From assembly GCA_943324055.2 (NCBI GenBank), contig CALPKD020000081.1:1-6410 (forward strand): a stretch of 6,410 nt of DNA, read 5' to 3'. The notes under the pieces are model-generated. The model was given only the letters and a program-made list of their open reading frames with translations. It was not told the DNA's origin and did not search any database. This document shows, one piece after another, positions 1 to 6,410 of this stretch. Position 1 is the first letter of the stretch. Every line of letters begins with the position of its first letter. The stretch is from Chitinophaga pinensis (GTDB lineage Bacteria; Bacteroidota; Bacteroidia; Chitinophagales; Chitinophagaceae). The translations under genes and the position numbers were made by a program.

Positions 1-42
1 ATTTTAGATGAAAAAGAACAACGTTCATTTAATATAAAATAA
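1..42 (+). CDS. Possible C-terminal tail of a gene truncated by the window edge
   Basis: Frame 1 from the first base is open for 13 codons and ends at a TAA at 40-42, giving the tail ILDEKEQRSFNIK. The other two plus frames hit stops within the first nine bases. The charged, ordinary-looking composition and the position just before a convergent gene fit the end of a real protein, but 13 residues cannot identify a family or prove coding. If real, it converges on the pirin gene with 57 bases between the stops. Confidence 0.3.
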   Translation: MLDEKEQRSFNIK

Positions 43-58
43 ATACTGACTAGTATGG

Positions 59-97
59 TATTGAATCTAAAATATATTAAGGTATCAGATTTCAATA
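59..97. terminator. Imperfect inverted repeat, possible bidirectional terminator
   Basis: Bases 59-68 (TATTGAATCT) can pair with 87-97 (AGATTTCAATA) to give ten base pairs with one bulged T at 90 and an 18-base AT-rich loop. It lies just after the pirin stop codon (100-102) on the minus strand and after the possible gene end at 42 on the plus strand, where a terminator would be expected. The stem has only two G-C pairs and no clear T run follows on either strand, so it is not a textbook intrinsic terminator. A shorter repeat, ATACT/AGTAT at 43-56, sits beside it. Confidence 0.25.
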
Positions 98-99
98 AC

Positions 100-981
100 T
101 TAATCCTCCAACTCCCCAAACTTTCCAAGTTCATAATCCTCAAAAGCTTGCATAATTTCTTGTCTTGTATTCATCACAAAAGGGCCATGTGAAGCAATAG
201 GTTCCTTAATCGGTGCTCCGCTCAAAATTAATACTACACTCTTCTCTGAAGCTTTAATTGTGAATGTTTCACCTACATTCGTAAACAAAGCAAAATGATC
301 CAATGGTACCTCTTCTGTTCCATTCACCATAACATTTCCTTCAATCACTATTAATGCGGTATTATAATCTGCAGGCAAATTAAAAGTTGCTTCACCACCT
401 GTGTTTAGTTTAGCATTCATTAAATAAACGGGCGAAAAAGTACTAGCTACCCCCTTGTTTCCTTGATAATCTCCAGCAATGACTTCGATTACACCACCGT
501 TGTTCGGCACTGCAATTTTAGGAATTTGTGCATTCGAAATAGCTTGATATTTAGGAGTACTCATTTTATCCTTTGCAGGCAAGTTCACCCACAATTGAAC
601 CATTTGAAAATCTCCTCCAGTTTTACTAAATGCTTCTGAATGATATTCTTTATGTAAAACACCGCTGGCTGCTGTCATCCATTGTACATCTCCTTCATCA
701 ATTACACCACCACCACCACTACTATCATGATGAGCAACACTTCCTTTATAAGCAACGGTTACCGTTTCAAAACCCCTGTGTGGATGTACACCCACCCCTT
801 TTGCTTTACTTGGACTAGGTGGAAAATAAAACTTTGCACCATAATCCAACATAATAAAAGGATCCATCCTTTGCATAGTTAAACCATAGGCACTTGGAAT
901 AAAATTATGTACTCTAAAACCATCTCCAACATAGTGTGGTTCCCTTGGAGCCATTACCATTTCAACTTGCTTAACTAACAT
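100..981 (-). CDS. Pirin family protein (bicupin metalloprotein)
   Basis: A full-length pirin of 293 residues, close to the usual 230-300. Pirins are two-domain cupins that bind iron. Some show quercetin 2,3-dioxygenase activity and others act as regulators or redox sensors, so the substrate cannot be read from sequence. The N-terminal cupin carries the expected metal ligands: H66 and H68 in HPHRGFETVT, and H110 and E112 in SGVLHKE. Other hallmarks are PFIMLDYG (41-48), the glycine run before DEGDVQWMTA (residues 89-104), and the C-terminal pirin domain ending in GPFVMNTRQEI (266-276) and a DYELGKFG tail. No signal peptide is visible, so it is cytoplasmic. It is the last of three minus-strand genes, 17 bases after the YhcH-family stop. 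The start at 979-981 is an ATG with an AT-rich leader and no Shine-Dalgarno sequence. The family call is secure; the reaction is unknown. Confidence 0.95.
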   Translation of the reverse strand: MLVKQVEMVMAPREPHYVGDGFRVHNFIPSAYGLTMQRMDPFIMLDYGAKFYFPPSPSKAKGVGVHPHRGFETVTVAYKGSVAHHDSSGGGGVIDEGDVQWMTAASGVLHKEYHSEAFSKTGGDFQMVQLWVNLPAKDKMSTPKYQAISNAQIPKIAVPNNGGVIEVIAGDYQGNKGVASTFSPVYLMNAKLNTGGEATFNLPADYNTALIVIEGNVMVNGTEEVPLDHFALFTNVGETFTIKASEKSVVLILSGAPIKEPIASHGPFVMNTRQEIMQAFEDYELGKFGELED

Positions 982-998
982 ATAAAAAAATTTAATAA

Positions 999-1454
999 CT
1001 AATCTACCCTAACTTTCATTACCACTTTTCTGATTTTACCTTCACCAATCATTGGTGCATGCACGTCATTTGGAAAATATATCCCAAATTGACCTGGAAA
1101 CAATTTAAAAAAGAAGTCCGGTGCATCTTCATAAAACAACACATCCTTTTCTTCGTCATATTCACCCATAGGATCGATACAAAATTTACGAGCTCTATAA
1201 CCAACTGTTTCCTGTCCAGAAAAAACATATTGAATATCAATGTATTTATTGTGACATTCAAATTGTGCAATAGATTCCATCAAAGTCACTCCATTGTCAT
1301 TCACAACGATTGCCAATAGGTCCCTACCATCTACTTCGTATTTACCTGGTTGCACTTTTTCAAAATCAGTGGTGGTTAAATATTCAAAAGCTTTTTCAAA
1401 CCTTGGATGTACACTTACATATTTAGCTATTTGAGACAAGTCATCTATAATCAT
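999..1454 (-). CDS. YhcH/YjgK/YiaL family protein (DUF386, cupin-like)
   Basis: A complete 151-residue protein, the normal length for this single-domain beta-barrel family. The family signature is clear: FECHNKYIDIQYVFSGQE (65-82), with probable metal ligands E66, H68 and D73, then GIYFPNDVHAP (124-134) with H132, and the closing KVVMKV strand (143-148). E. coli YhcH (NanQ) is a sialic-acid anomerase and other relatives sit in sugar operons, so a role in handling free sugars or sugar anomers is plausible. No sugar transport or catabolic gene is present here, however, and the substrate remains open. It has no signal peptide and is expected in the cytoplasm. It lies 36 bases after the MutS2-like stop and 17 bases before the pirin, so co-transcription is likely. 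Both downstream proteins are small metal-binding barrels, which may or may not be functionally related. The ATG at 1452-1454 has an A/T-rich leader without a Shine-Dalgarno sequence. Confidence 0.92.
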   Translation of the reverse strand: MIIDDLSQIAKYVSVHPRFEKAFEYLTTTDFEKVQPGKYEVDGRDLLAIVVNDNGVTLMESIAQFECHNKYIDIQYVFSGQETVGYRARKFCIDPMGEYDEEKDVLFYEDAPDFFFKLFPGQFGIYFPNDVHAPMIGEGKIRKVVMKVRVD

Positions 1455-1490
1455 AATTAATATTTTAAAGTTTCAATATATCGTCTATTC

Positions 1491-3629
1491 CTATTTCTTT
1501 TTATTATTTATTGTCATCTGCTTCGCAGGCTCTTCTTCAATTTTATCCACCACCATTAAATCATCTATATCAATATTCATTGGCAATTGACCCACTTTTA
1601 CAATTGCCCGTTTCCCTTTCAATTCTAATACCTCGCCCACTTGATAGTTCTTTTTTAGTTTAACAGTTGATCCTACAATAATTGGCCCACTAGATTCTTT
1701 ATAGTGTTTGTCCACTTTCTTCGCCAACTTATTAATAACAATGGCGTCATTTTTCTTAAACAATAAATTGTACAAATTCTTCATGACCTCCTCTTTCTTA
1801 TCTGACTTTTTCCAGTCCAATGCAATTTGTTTGATCTTGCGTTCCATGTCCTTGAAATAAGTAAACTTTTCTTCGGCCACTCTATTTTGTTCCCTAAGTA
1901 ATTCAATTTGCTGAATATGTTTTTCCTTATCCAAGGTCCTATTTAATTCAGCTTGCAAAGTCTCGTTCTCTTTTAACTTCTTATGTAATTCTCTGCGCTC
2001 CTGTTGAACCAATTGTAAATCCTGTTCGGTCCTATTTAATAACTTATCTAATTCGAAATGATGTGTATCTACTAATTTTCGAGCGCGATTAATTAAATTT
2101 TTAGGAAGCCCAATGCGTTCTGCAATCGCAAATGTATAGGAGCTACCTGGCTTACCAATTACCAATTGATATAAAGGCTCCAGCTTTACTTCATCAAACT
2201 GCATTGCGCCATTCACGATCCCTTTATTGTGATTGGCCATCACTTTTAAATTCAAATAGTGGGTTGTAACGATACCTTGAGCATGTCGCTGCGCCAGTTC
2301 CTCCAAAATCACTTCTGCAAAAGCCCCACCTAAATGCGGATCACTTCCACTTCCTAATTCATCAATAAAAAATAAAGTTTTTCCATTTGCATTTTCGATA
2401 AAATGCTTCATGTGCGTCAGATGACTTGAATAAGTACTTAATTCAAATGCTAAATTTTGTGTATCTCCTAATTGTATAAATAATTGTTTGTAAATACCCA
2501 TTTCAGAACTTGGATCTACTGGTACCAGTAACCCACTTTGTAACATCACCTGATTCAACCCTAATGTTTTCATTGAAACCGTCTTTCCTCCTGCATTGGG
2601 TCCACTAATAATGAGGATCCTTGCATTGTCATCTAATTCTAAATTAACAGGGATTGTTTTTTTACCGGATGCTTTATTATACAGATACAATAATGGATGA
2701 TAGGCATTCACAAGATGAGAAGTAGCAGTGTTATGCACCACTGGCATTTCCCCATTCATATCCACCGCTAAAATTGCTTTTGCACGGATAAAGTCATAAA
2801 TCCCAATAAATTGCAAGTACAATAACAACAAAGCTGAATAAGGCGAAAGTTGAGCGGTTAACTGTCGCAATATTCTTTGAACTTCCTTTTGTTCTTCTTG
2901 TTCTAAACTATATAATTCATTGTTTAATTCAATCGTTTCCTCTGGTTCGATAAAAGCTGTTTTTCGACTATCACTTTCCCCATGTAAGAATCCCTTTACT
3001 TGACGTTTATACTCCGAAAATACTGCTACTACGCGACGCCCATTACTAAAACTTTCATCAATGTCGGCTGTGTAACCTGCTTTTGCTAAACGATGTACCA
3101 CTTTCTCAAAAATCCTGCGCAACTCCTGCCGCTTTTTAAATAGCTGCATTCTAATCTTAGCTAAATCCTCTGACGCCTTATCTTTCACATTCCCTAACTC
3201 ATCTATTATCTCGTCAATGGATTGAATAATAGCAGGCTCATAATAGGAATCACTCACTACCTCATATAAATTTGCAAAAGCTTGTTTTCGTTCTCCATCA
3301 AACCATCTAAATACCTGATTAGTATGATCCGTAAGCTTTCGTACTAAAAGCCATTGCTCCCCTGTTAGTTGTGCTCCAGGTATCCCTAATAATTTTAAAT
3401 CCTTTCGAATATCTAAAACAAAATCAGCGGGAAAATATTGATTGGCCAATTTAATGTACTTATACTCCTGCGTTTGCCTAAGTGATAATTGAATATATTT
3501 AAGATGCGTATGTATTCGGATCTCGTTCACTATTTCCTTCCCTATCGTCGTTTGACAATGGGTTAATAAAATGGCGGTGATTTTATCAAATTCTAGTTGA
3601 GTAAGGGCATTTTCGGGGTAAACTCGCAT
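1491..3629 (-). CDS. mutS2: MutS2-family ATPase lacking the Smr nuclease domain
   Basis: A 712-residue MutS2-type ABC ATPase. Residues 1-300 match the MutS2 core and lever region (opening with NALTQLEFDKI; then GRRVVAVFSEYKRQVKGF at 197-214 and TAFIEPEETIELNNEL at 224-239). The ATPase follows: Walker A GPNAGGKT (343-350), Walker B LFFIDELGSGSDP (419-431, catalytic E424) and the switch histidine in TTHY (H457). A charged coiled coil spans about 520-600. A small KOW-like beta domain (about 652-691) follows, and the protein stops at a lysine-rich tail. Full-length MutS2 is usually about 780-830 residues and ends in an Smr endonuclease domain with LDLRG and HGxG motifs; neither is present. MutS2 proteins have been linked to suppressing recombination and, in Bacillus, to handling collided ribosomes. 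Without Smr, an ATP-driven clamp role rather than nuclease activity is inferred. It is first in a probable three-gene transcript. The ATG at 3627-3629 gives the family-typical N terminus. Confidence 0.93.
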   Translation of the reverse strand: MRVYPENALTQLEFDKITAILLTHCQTTIGKEIVNEIRIHTHLKYIQLSLRQTQEYKYIKLANQYFPADFVLDIRKDLKLLGIPGAQLTGEQWLLVRKLTDHTNQVFRWFDGERKQAFANLYEVVSDSYYEPAIIQSIDEIIDELGNVKDKASEDLAKIRMQLFKKRQELRRIFEKVVHRLAKAGYTADIDESFSNGRRVVAVFSEYKRQVKGFLHGESDSRKTAFIEPEETIELNNELYSLEQEEQKEVQRILRQLTAQLSPYSALLLLYLQFIGIYDFIRAKAILAVDMNGEMPVVHNTATSHLVNAYHPLLYLYNKASGKKTIPVNLELDDNARILIISGPNAGGKTVSMKTLGLNQVMLQSGLLVPVDPSSEMGIYKQLFIQLGDTQNLAFELSTYSSHLTHMKHFIENANGKTLFFIDELGSGSDPHLGGAFAEVILEELAQRHAQGIVTTHYLNLKVMANHNKGIVNGAMQFDEVKLEPLYQLVIGKPGSSYTFAIAERIGLPKNLINRARKLVDTHHFELDKLLNRTEQDLQLVQQERRELHKKLKENETLQAELNRTLDKEKHIQQIELLREQNRVAEEKFTYFKDMERKIKQIALDWKKSDKKEEVMKNLYNLLFKKNDAIVINKLAKKVDKHYKESSGPIIVGSTVKLKKNYQVGEVLELKGKRAIVKVGQLPMNIDIDDLMVVDKIEEEPAKQMTINNKKK

Positions 3630-3645
3630 AATTGTAAATAGGTTG

Positions 3646-3653
3646 CAAATTTA
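3646..3653 (-). promoter_or_regulatory. Candidate -7 box for the mutS2-like gene (TAAATTTG)
   Basis: Read on the minus strand, this is a perfect match to the Bacteroidota -7 consensus TAnnTTTG. Sixteen bases separate it from the start codon, which would give a short leader. The partner -33 TTG is not well placed: the nearest TTG upstream is 26 bases away, longer than the usual spacing of about 17-23. It is supported by position and motif only; the AT-rich setting raises the odds of a chance match. Confidence 0.4.
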
Positions 3654-3695
3654 CTTAATAAACATTAACAGAATTAGAACAAAAGCGTGTTTATA

Positions 3696-3723
3696 TTGTT
3701 TTAGTTTTATAGCCATATATTTT
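3696..3723 (+). promoter_or_regulatory. Weak candidate promoter for the msrA gene
   Basis: A TTG at 3696-3698 is followed after 17 bases by TATATTTT (3716-3723), which matches seven of eight positions of the Bacteroidota TAnnTTTG box. The box ends four bases before the msrA ATG, so the message would be almost leaderless. An alternative box, TAGTTTTA (3702-3709), also matches seven of eight positions and would leave an 18-base gap to the ATG, but it lacks a well-placed upstream TTG. The 98-base divergent gap must hold promoters for both directions; which box is used cannot be settled by eye. Confidence 0.22.
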
Positions 3724-3727
3724 TACC

Positions 3728-4372
3728 ATGAAACTACTTAAATCGCTGTCTATCTTACTTTTTGCAACGAGCTGCCTTACTGCATGCGCGCAAAAGCCTA
3801 CTAGACCTAAAAAATCTGAAAAAATCAATCTTATGCATACTGAAACTATTACCCTTGGATCTGGCTGCTTTTGGTGTACCGAAGCCATTTATCAACGACT
3901 GGAGGGGGTCGTACAAGTAACTAGCGGATATAGTGGCGGCCATGTTGACAATCCTACTTACGAGCAGGTTTGTGATAAAACCACAGGACATGCCGAAGTT
4001 TGTCAAATTGTTTATGACACCACTAAAATAAGCTTAGATGATATATTGGCTGTGTTTTGGAAAACACATGACCCTACCACCCCTAATCAACAAGGAAACG
4101 ATGTGGGTCCTCAATATCGTAGTGCCATTTTTTATCATAACGAACACCAAAAGGAAGTTGCTGAAAAGTATAAAGCGGCTTTGAATGAATCTCATGCTTG
4201 GACTAGCCCTGTTGTTACTGAAATCACTGCTTTTTCAAAATTTTATTCGGCTGAAAGTTACCACCAGAACTATTTTAATGACAACACCAATCAAGGTTAC
4301 TGCCGTTATGTGATTGGGCCAAAATTGGAAAAATTCGAGAAGGTTTTTAAGGATAAATTAAAGAAGCAATAA
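3728..4372 (+). CDS. msrA: Peptide-methionine (S)-S-oxide reductase MsrA, predicted lipoprotein
   Basis: MsrA reduces the S-epimer of methionine sulfoxide in oxidised proteins back to methionine, normally recycled by thioredoxin. The 214-residue protein has the catalytic motif GCFWC (46-50) with nucleophile C47, E52 just after it, SGYSGG (66-71), TGHAEV (86-91), the GNDVGPQYRS segment (123-132) and a probable resolving cysteine C192 in QGYCRYV. The N terminus is a lipoprotein signal: a short basic start, a hydrophobic core, then the lipobox LTAC (17-20), predicting acylation at C20 and a polar linker before the enzyme at about residue 37. It would therefore act at the periplasmic face of a membrane, where thioredoxin is absent and another reductant would be needed. 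An in-frame ATG at 3833 (M36) lies right before the catalytic domain and could yield a cytoplasmic form, but the intact lipobox favours the upstream start. It is the first of two same-strand genes, 38 bases before the M1 peptidase. Confidence 0.95.
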   Translation: MKLLKSLSILLFATSCLTACAQKPTRPKKSEKINLMHTETITLGSGCFWCTEAIYQRLEGVVQVTSGYSGGHVDNPTYEQVCDKTTGHAEVCQIVYDTTKISLDDILAVFWKTHDPTTPNQQGNDVGPQYRSAIFYHNEHQKEVAEKYKAALNESHAWTSPVVTEITAFSKFYSAESYHQNYFNDNTNQGYCRYVIGPKLEKFEKVFKDKLKKQ

Positions 4373-4410
4373 AATAAATGATTACTTTCAAATGACTGAA
4401 TCCCAATTAT

Positions 4411-6066
4411 ATGAAAAGATACTCGCTCATTGTTTTATTGATAGCCCTAACTACCCTTTCTAATGCTCAACCCATTTTTTCAAAAGCAGATACTTTAAGA
4501 GGTACCCTGAATGAAAACCGAAATTGGTTTGATATTTTAAAATATGACATTTCAGTTACGCCACATTTTGAAACTAAAAGTATTGAAGGCGTTGTTCGAT
4601 GGACCGCCAAAGTAGTTAAGCCTGCTCGTCAAATTCAAATTGATTTGCAGCAACCATTAATATTAGACAGCGTTGTATATAATCATAAATTACTTACGTT
4701 TGATCGAGATAATAATATTGCATTAGTAAATTTCATAGGGAAACCAGATATTAATTCAAGTATTAGTTTAATAATTTATTACCATGGTGTTCCACGCGAA
4801 GCGGTGAAGCCTCCTTGGGACGGAGGTTGGATTTGGAAAAAAGATGAAAATGGTAAACCATGGATGTCCGTTGCGTGTCAAGGTTTGGGTGCATCTGTTT
4901 GGTATCCATGTAAGGATCATCAATCTGATGAACCAGACAATGGCGCAACTTTGTCAATGACCGTTCCAGATAGTTTAATTGCAATTGGCAATGGCCGATT
5001 AGTAAGTACTTTAAGCAAAAAAGGGACTAGCACCTACAAATGGGAAGTTAAAAATCCAATCAACAACTATACAATCATTCCTTATATTGGAGACTATGTA
5101 GGTTGGAAGGAAACTTATAAAGGATTGAAGGGTAATTTAGATTTAAGTTATTGGGTGCTAAGATCAGATTCATTAAAAGCAACGCAACAATTTACACAGG
5201 TTCCTCAAATGCTAAAAGCATTTGAATATTGGTTTGGCGCTTACCCTTTTTATGAGGATGGTTATCAATTAATTCAAGCACCTCATTTGGGAATGGAGCA
5301 CCAATCAGCCGTTGCTTATGGAAACAAATTTATGAATGGATACCTAGGCCGTGACTTGTCAGGATCAGGATGGGGTAAGAAATGGGATTATATCATTGTA
5401 CATGAAAGTGGGCACGAATGGTTCGCTAATAATATTTCGACTAATGATATCGCTGATATGTGGGTGCATGAAGGTTTTACAACCTACTCTGAAACCTTAT
5501 TTACAGAATATTACTATGGCATACCCGCTGGCAATGATTATAACTTTGGCCTCAGAAAAGGCATTGGAAATAGGAGTCCAGTTATTGGATCCTATGGAGT
5601 AAACAACGAAGGAAATGGTGACATGTATCCTAAAGGGGCAAATTTATTACACACAATTCGACACGCTATAAATAATGATAAACTATTCAGATCCATCCTC
5701 ATTGGATTGAATGAAACTTTTTATCATAAAACAGTAAATACTAAGGATATAGAAAACTATATTTCTGTACAAGGGAAATTTAATTTTGATAAGGTTTTTG
5801 ATCAATATTTAAGGACTACGAAGATTCCTATATTCAGTTATACGTTTGACAAGAACGAAAAAATATTAACCTACCAATGGAAAAATTGTGTTGTGGGTTT
5901 TGACCTCGCATTAAACTTTAATTATCTAGGAAGTCAAATAGCTTTAAGGCCTATTGACTATGTCCCACAAAAGAAACTATTCCCGAACGAATCCTTTGAT
6001 ATTATTGAATTCATTAAGGAACTAGAGCGCAATTACTATATAAAAGCGGTGGAAGAACATAATTAG
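4411..6066 (+). CDS. Secreted M1-family zinc metallopeptidase (aminopeptidase type)
   Basis: A 551-residue gluzincin. A signal peptide of about 19 residues (hydrophobic 6-16, probable cleavage SNA|Q after residue 19) predicts export. An N-terminal beta domain (about 40-240) contains the ACQGLGASVWYPCKDH segment. The catalytic domain has the exopeptidase motif GMEHQSA (294-300, the counterpart of GAMEN), the zinc motif HESGH (331-335), third ligand E354 in WVHEGF, and probable transition-state Tyr Y406 in MYPKGANLL. After a helical stretch, a short beta region with YQWKNCVVGFDL (488-499) ends the protein. It lacks the large HEAT-repeat C-terminal domain of PepN-type enzymes (about 870 residues), which is usual for short M1 proteins in Bacteroidota. 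The inferred role is trimming N-terminal residues from peptides in the periplasm. It lies 38 bases after msrA and may share its transcript. All catalytic residues are intact; the exact substrate is unknown. Confidence 0.93.
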   Translation: MKRYSLIVLLIALTTLSNAQPIFSKADTLRGTLNENRNWFDILKYDISVTPHFETKSIEGVVRWTAKVVKPARQIQIDLQQPLILDSVVYNHKLLTFDRDNNIALVNFIGKPDINSSISLIIYYHGVPREAVKPPWDGGWIWKKDENGKPWMSVACQGLGASVWYPCKDHQSDEPDNGATLSMTVPDSLIAIGNGRLVSTLSKKGTSTYKWEVKNPINNYTIIPYIGDYVGWKETYKGLKGNLDLSYWVLRSDSLKATQQFTQVPQMLKAFEYWFGAYPFYEDGYQLIQAPHLGMEHQSAVAYGNKFMNGYLGRDLSGSGWGKKWDYIIVHESGHEWFANNISTNDIADMWVHEGFTTYSETLFTEYYYGIPAGNDYNFGLRKGIGNRSPVIGSYGVNNEGNGDMYPKGANLLHTIRHAINNDKLFRSILIGLNETFYHKTVNTKDIENYISVQGKFNFDKVFDQYLRTTKIPIFSYTFDKNEKILTYQWKNCVVGFDLALNFNYLGSQIALRPIDYVPQKKLFPNESFDIIEFIKELERNYYIKAVEEHN

Positions 6067-6079
6067 GAAACCCTAATTA
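6060..6079. terminator. Perfect 8-bp hairpin containing both convergent stop codons
   Basis: TAATTAGG (6060-6067) and CCTAATTA (6072-6079) are exact inverted repeats around the four-base loop AAAC. The M1 stop codon (TAG, 6064-6066) lies in the left arm and the NlpC/P60 stop (TAG read on the minus strand, 6073-6075) in the right arm. It could act as a compact bidirectional terminator for the two convergent genes. No T run follows on either strand and only two of the eight pairs are G-C, so Rho-independent termination is not assured. Both genes end in the same AAT-TAG codons, which alone accounts for part of the symmetry. Confidence 0.4.
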
Positions 6080-6410
6080 ATACTGGCAGGTACACGACCT
6101 AAACTGTATAAACGTTTTTGCCAATAAGGATCCGCCAAGTCACTTATCGTAACACCTTGACTTGTAGAAGCGTGGGCAAATTTATTGTTTGTTAAATAAA
6201 TTCCTACATGACTTATGGTACGGCGGCCTTCTGTTTTAAAGAAAATTAAATCCCCTTCCTTCAAATCAGACCACTCAATTTTGGTACTCTGTTCGTATTG
6301 TTCAGCTGCAGTACGTTTTAAGTTCACATTGTAGATATTTTGCATCACATCTAAAGTGAAATAAGAACAATCCACACAGTTTTTAGAATTACCCCCTAAA
6401 CAATAAGGAG
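6073..6410 (-). CDS. NlpC/P60 family cell-wall hydrolase, N-terminus cut off by the window edge
   Basis: The frame is open from the stop at 6073-6075 to the end of the window, so this is the C-terminal part of a larger protein. A GTG at 6373-6375 falls inside the conserved catalytic motif and is not the real start. The visible part is an NlpC/P60 cysteine peptidase domain: PYCLGGNSKN, then the nucleophile cysteine in VDCSYF, DLIFFKTEG, the catalytic histidine in ISHVGIYL and the third polar residue in FAHAS. Family members cut peptide cross-links or stems in peptidoglycan, typically between D-glutamyl and a diamino acid, and are exported, often as lipoproteins; the signal sequence would lie beyond the edge. 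The segment before the nucleophile has cysteine where glycine is usual (NCVDCS rather than xGxDCS), and tyrosine replaces glycine after it. It converges with the M1 gene, with 6 bases between the stops. Confidence 0.9.
   Translation of the reverse strand, partial: PYCLGGNSKNCVDCSYFTLDVMQNIYNVNLKRTAAEQYEQSTKIEWSDLKEGDLIFFKTEGRRTISHVGIYLTNNKFAHASTSQGVTISDLADPYWQKRLYSLGRVPASIN

Noticed and set aside
706..720. CCA-type trinucleotide repeat
   Set aside because: It encodes the glycine run that many pirins have at this position, so it is explained by protein sequence and is too short to call a microsatellite.
630..882. Plus-strand open frames, one with a long run of histidines, opposite the pirin gene
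   Set aside because: They lie antisense to well-conserved pirin codons. The histidine/threonine run is just the complement of the glycine codons in the conserved pirin glycine stretch, so it is a shadow.
1049..1319. Open frames on both strands overlapping the YhcH-family gene
   Set aside because: They are in other frames of a gene with a clear family signature, have low-complexity Phe/Ile/Cys-rich composition and show no recognisable motif.
1455..1490. Possible promoter or hairpin between the mutS2-like and YhcH-family genes
   Set aside because: On the minus strand only TATATTGA, a poor match to TAnnTTTG, and short AT-only repeats are present. This is expected by chance in such AT-rich sequence.
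3691..4006. Minus-strand open frames opposite the start of msrA
   Set aside because: They are antisense to the signal peptide and catalytic motif of MsrA and have no recognisable domain. One also covers the divergent promoter region.
4763..5602. Short open frames inside the M1 peptidase gene (minus strand 4763-4984, plus strand 5351-5602)
   Set aside because: Both lie within conserved metallopeptidase sequence, in the wrong frame, and look like no known protein.
6073..6375. A complete 100-residue NlpC/P60 gene starting at GTG 6375
   Set aside because: The frame continues open to the window edge and the upstream codons (PYCLGGNSKN) belong to the conserved domain, so the GTG is an internal valine codon and the gene is partial.

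Overview
The window looks like an ordinary chromosomal stretch from a low-GC member of the Bacteroidota, most like the Chitinophagaceae/Sphingobacteriia. This rests on the kinds of proteins present (an Smr-less MutS2-like ATPase, a short secreted M1 metallopeptidase, a lipoprotein MsrA), on AT-rich leaders with no Shine-Dalgarno sequence before the five starts that can be seen, and on a TAnnTTTG-type -7 box upstream of the mutS2-like gene. The lineage is inferred from gene content and style only.

Layout. Bases 1-42 hold what may be the last codons of a plus-strand gene that begins outside the window. Bases 100-3629 hold three minus-strand genes in tight order, read right to left: a MutS2-family ATPase (1491-3629), a YhcH/YjgK/YiaL-family cupin-like protein (999-1454) and a pirin (100-981). 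The gaps are 36 and 17 bases, so they are probably co-transcribed. A 98-base divergent gap (3630-3727) separates this set from two plus-strand genes: a lipoprotein peptide-methionine (S)-sulfoxide reductase, MsrA (3728-4372), and 38 bases further on a secreted M1-family zinc metallopeptidase (4411-6066). The last gene, on the minus strand (6073 to the window edge), is the C-terminal part of an NlpC/P60 cell-wall hydrolase. It converges on the M1 gene with 6 bases between the stop codons, and an 8-bp inverted repeat contains both stops.

How the genes fit together. The plus-strand pair and the NlpC/P60 protein all act at or outside the cytoplasmic membrane (oxidised-protein repair, peptide degradation, peptidoglycan turnover). 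The minus-strand set is cytoplasmic: a MutS2-type ATPase acting on DNA or ribosomes, plus two small metal-binding beta-barrel proteins of uncertain substrate. No pathway linking the three minus-strand genes can be read from the sequence.

I found no mobile element, CRISPR array, tRNA, rRNA or defence system, and nothing I would call a new biological system. The points most worth a second look are the MutS2 without an Smr nuclease domain, the hairpin spanning both convergent stop codons, the lipoprotein form of MsrA with a possible internal cytoplasmic start, and the unusual residues around the catalytic cysteine of the NlpC/P60 protein.
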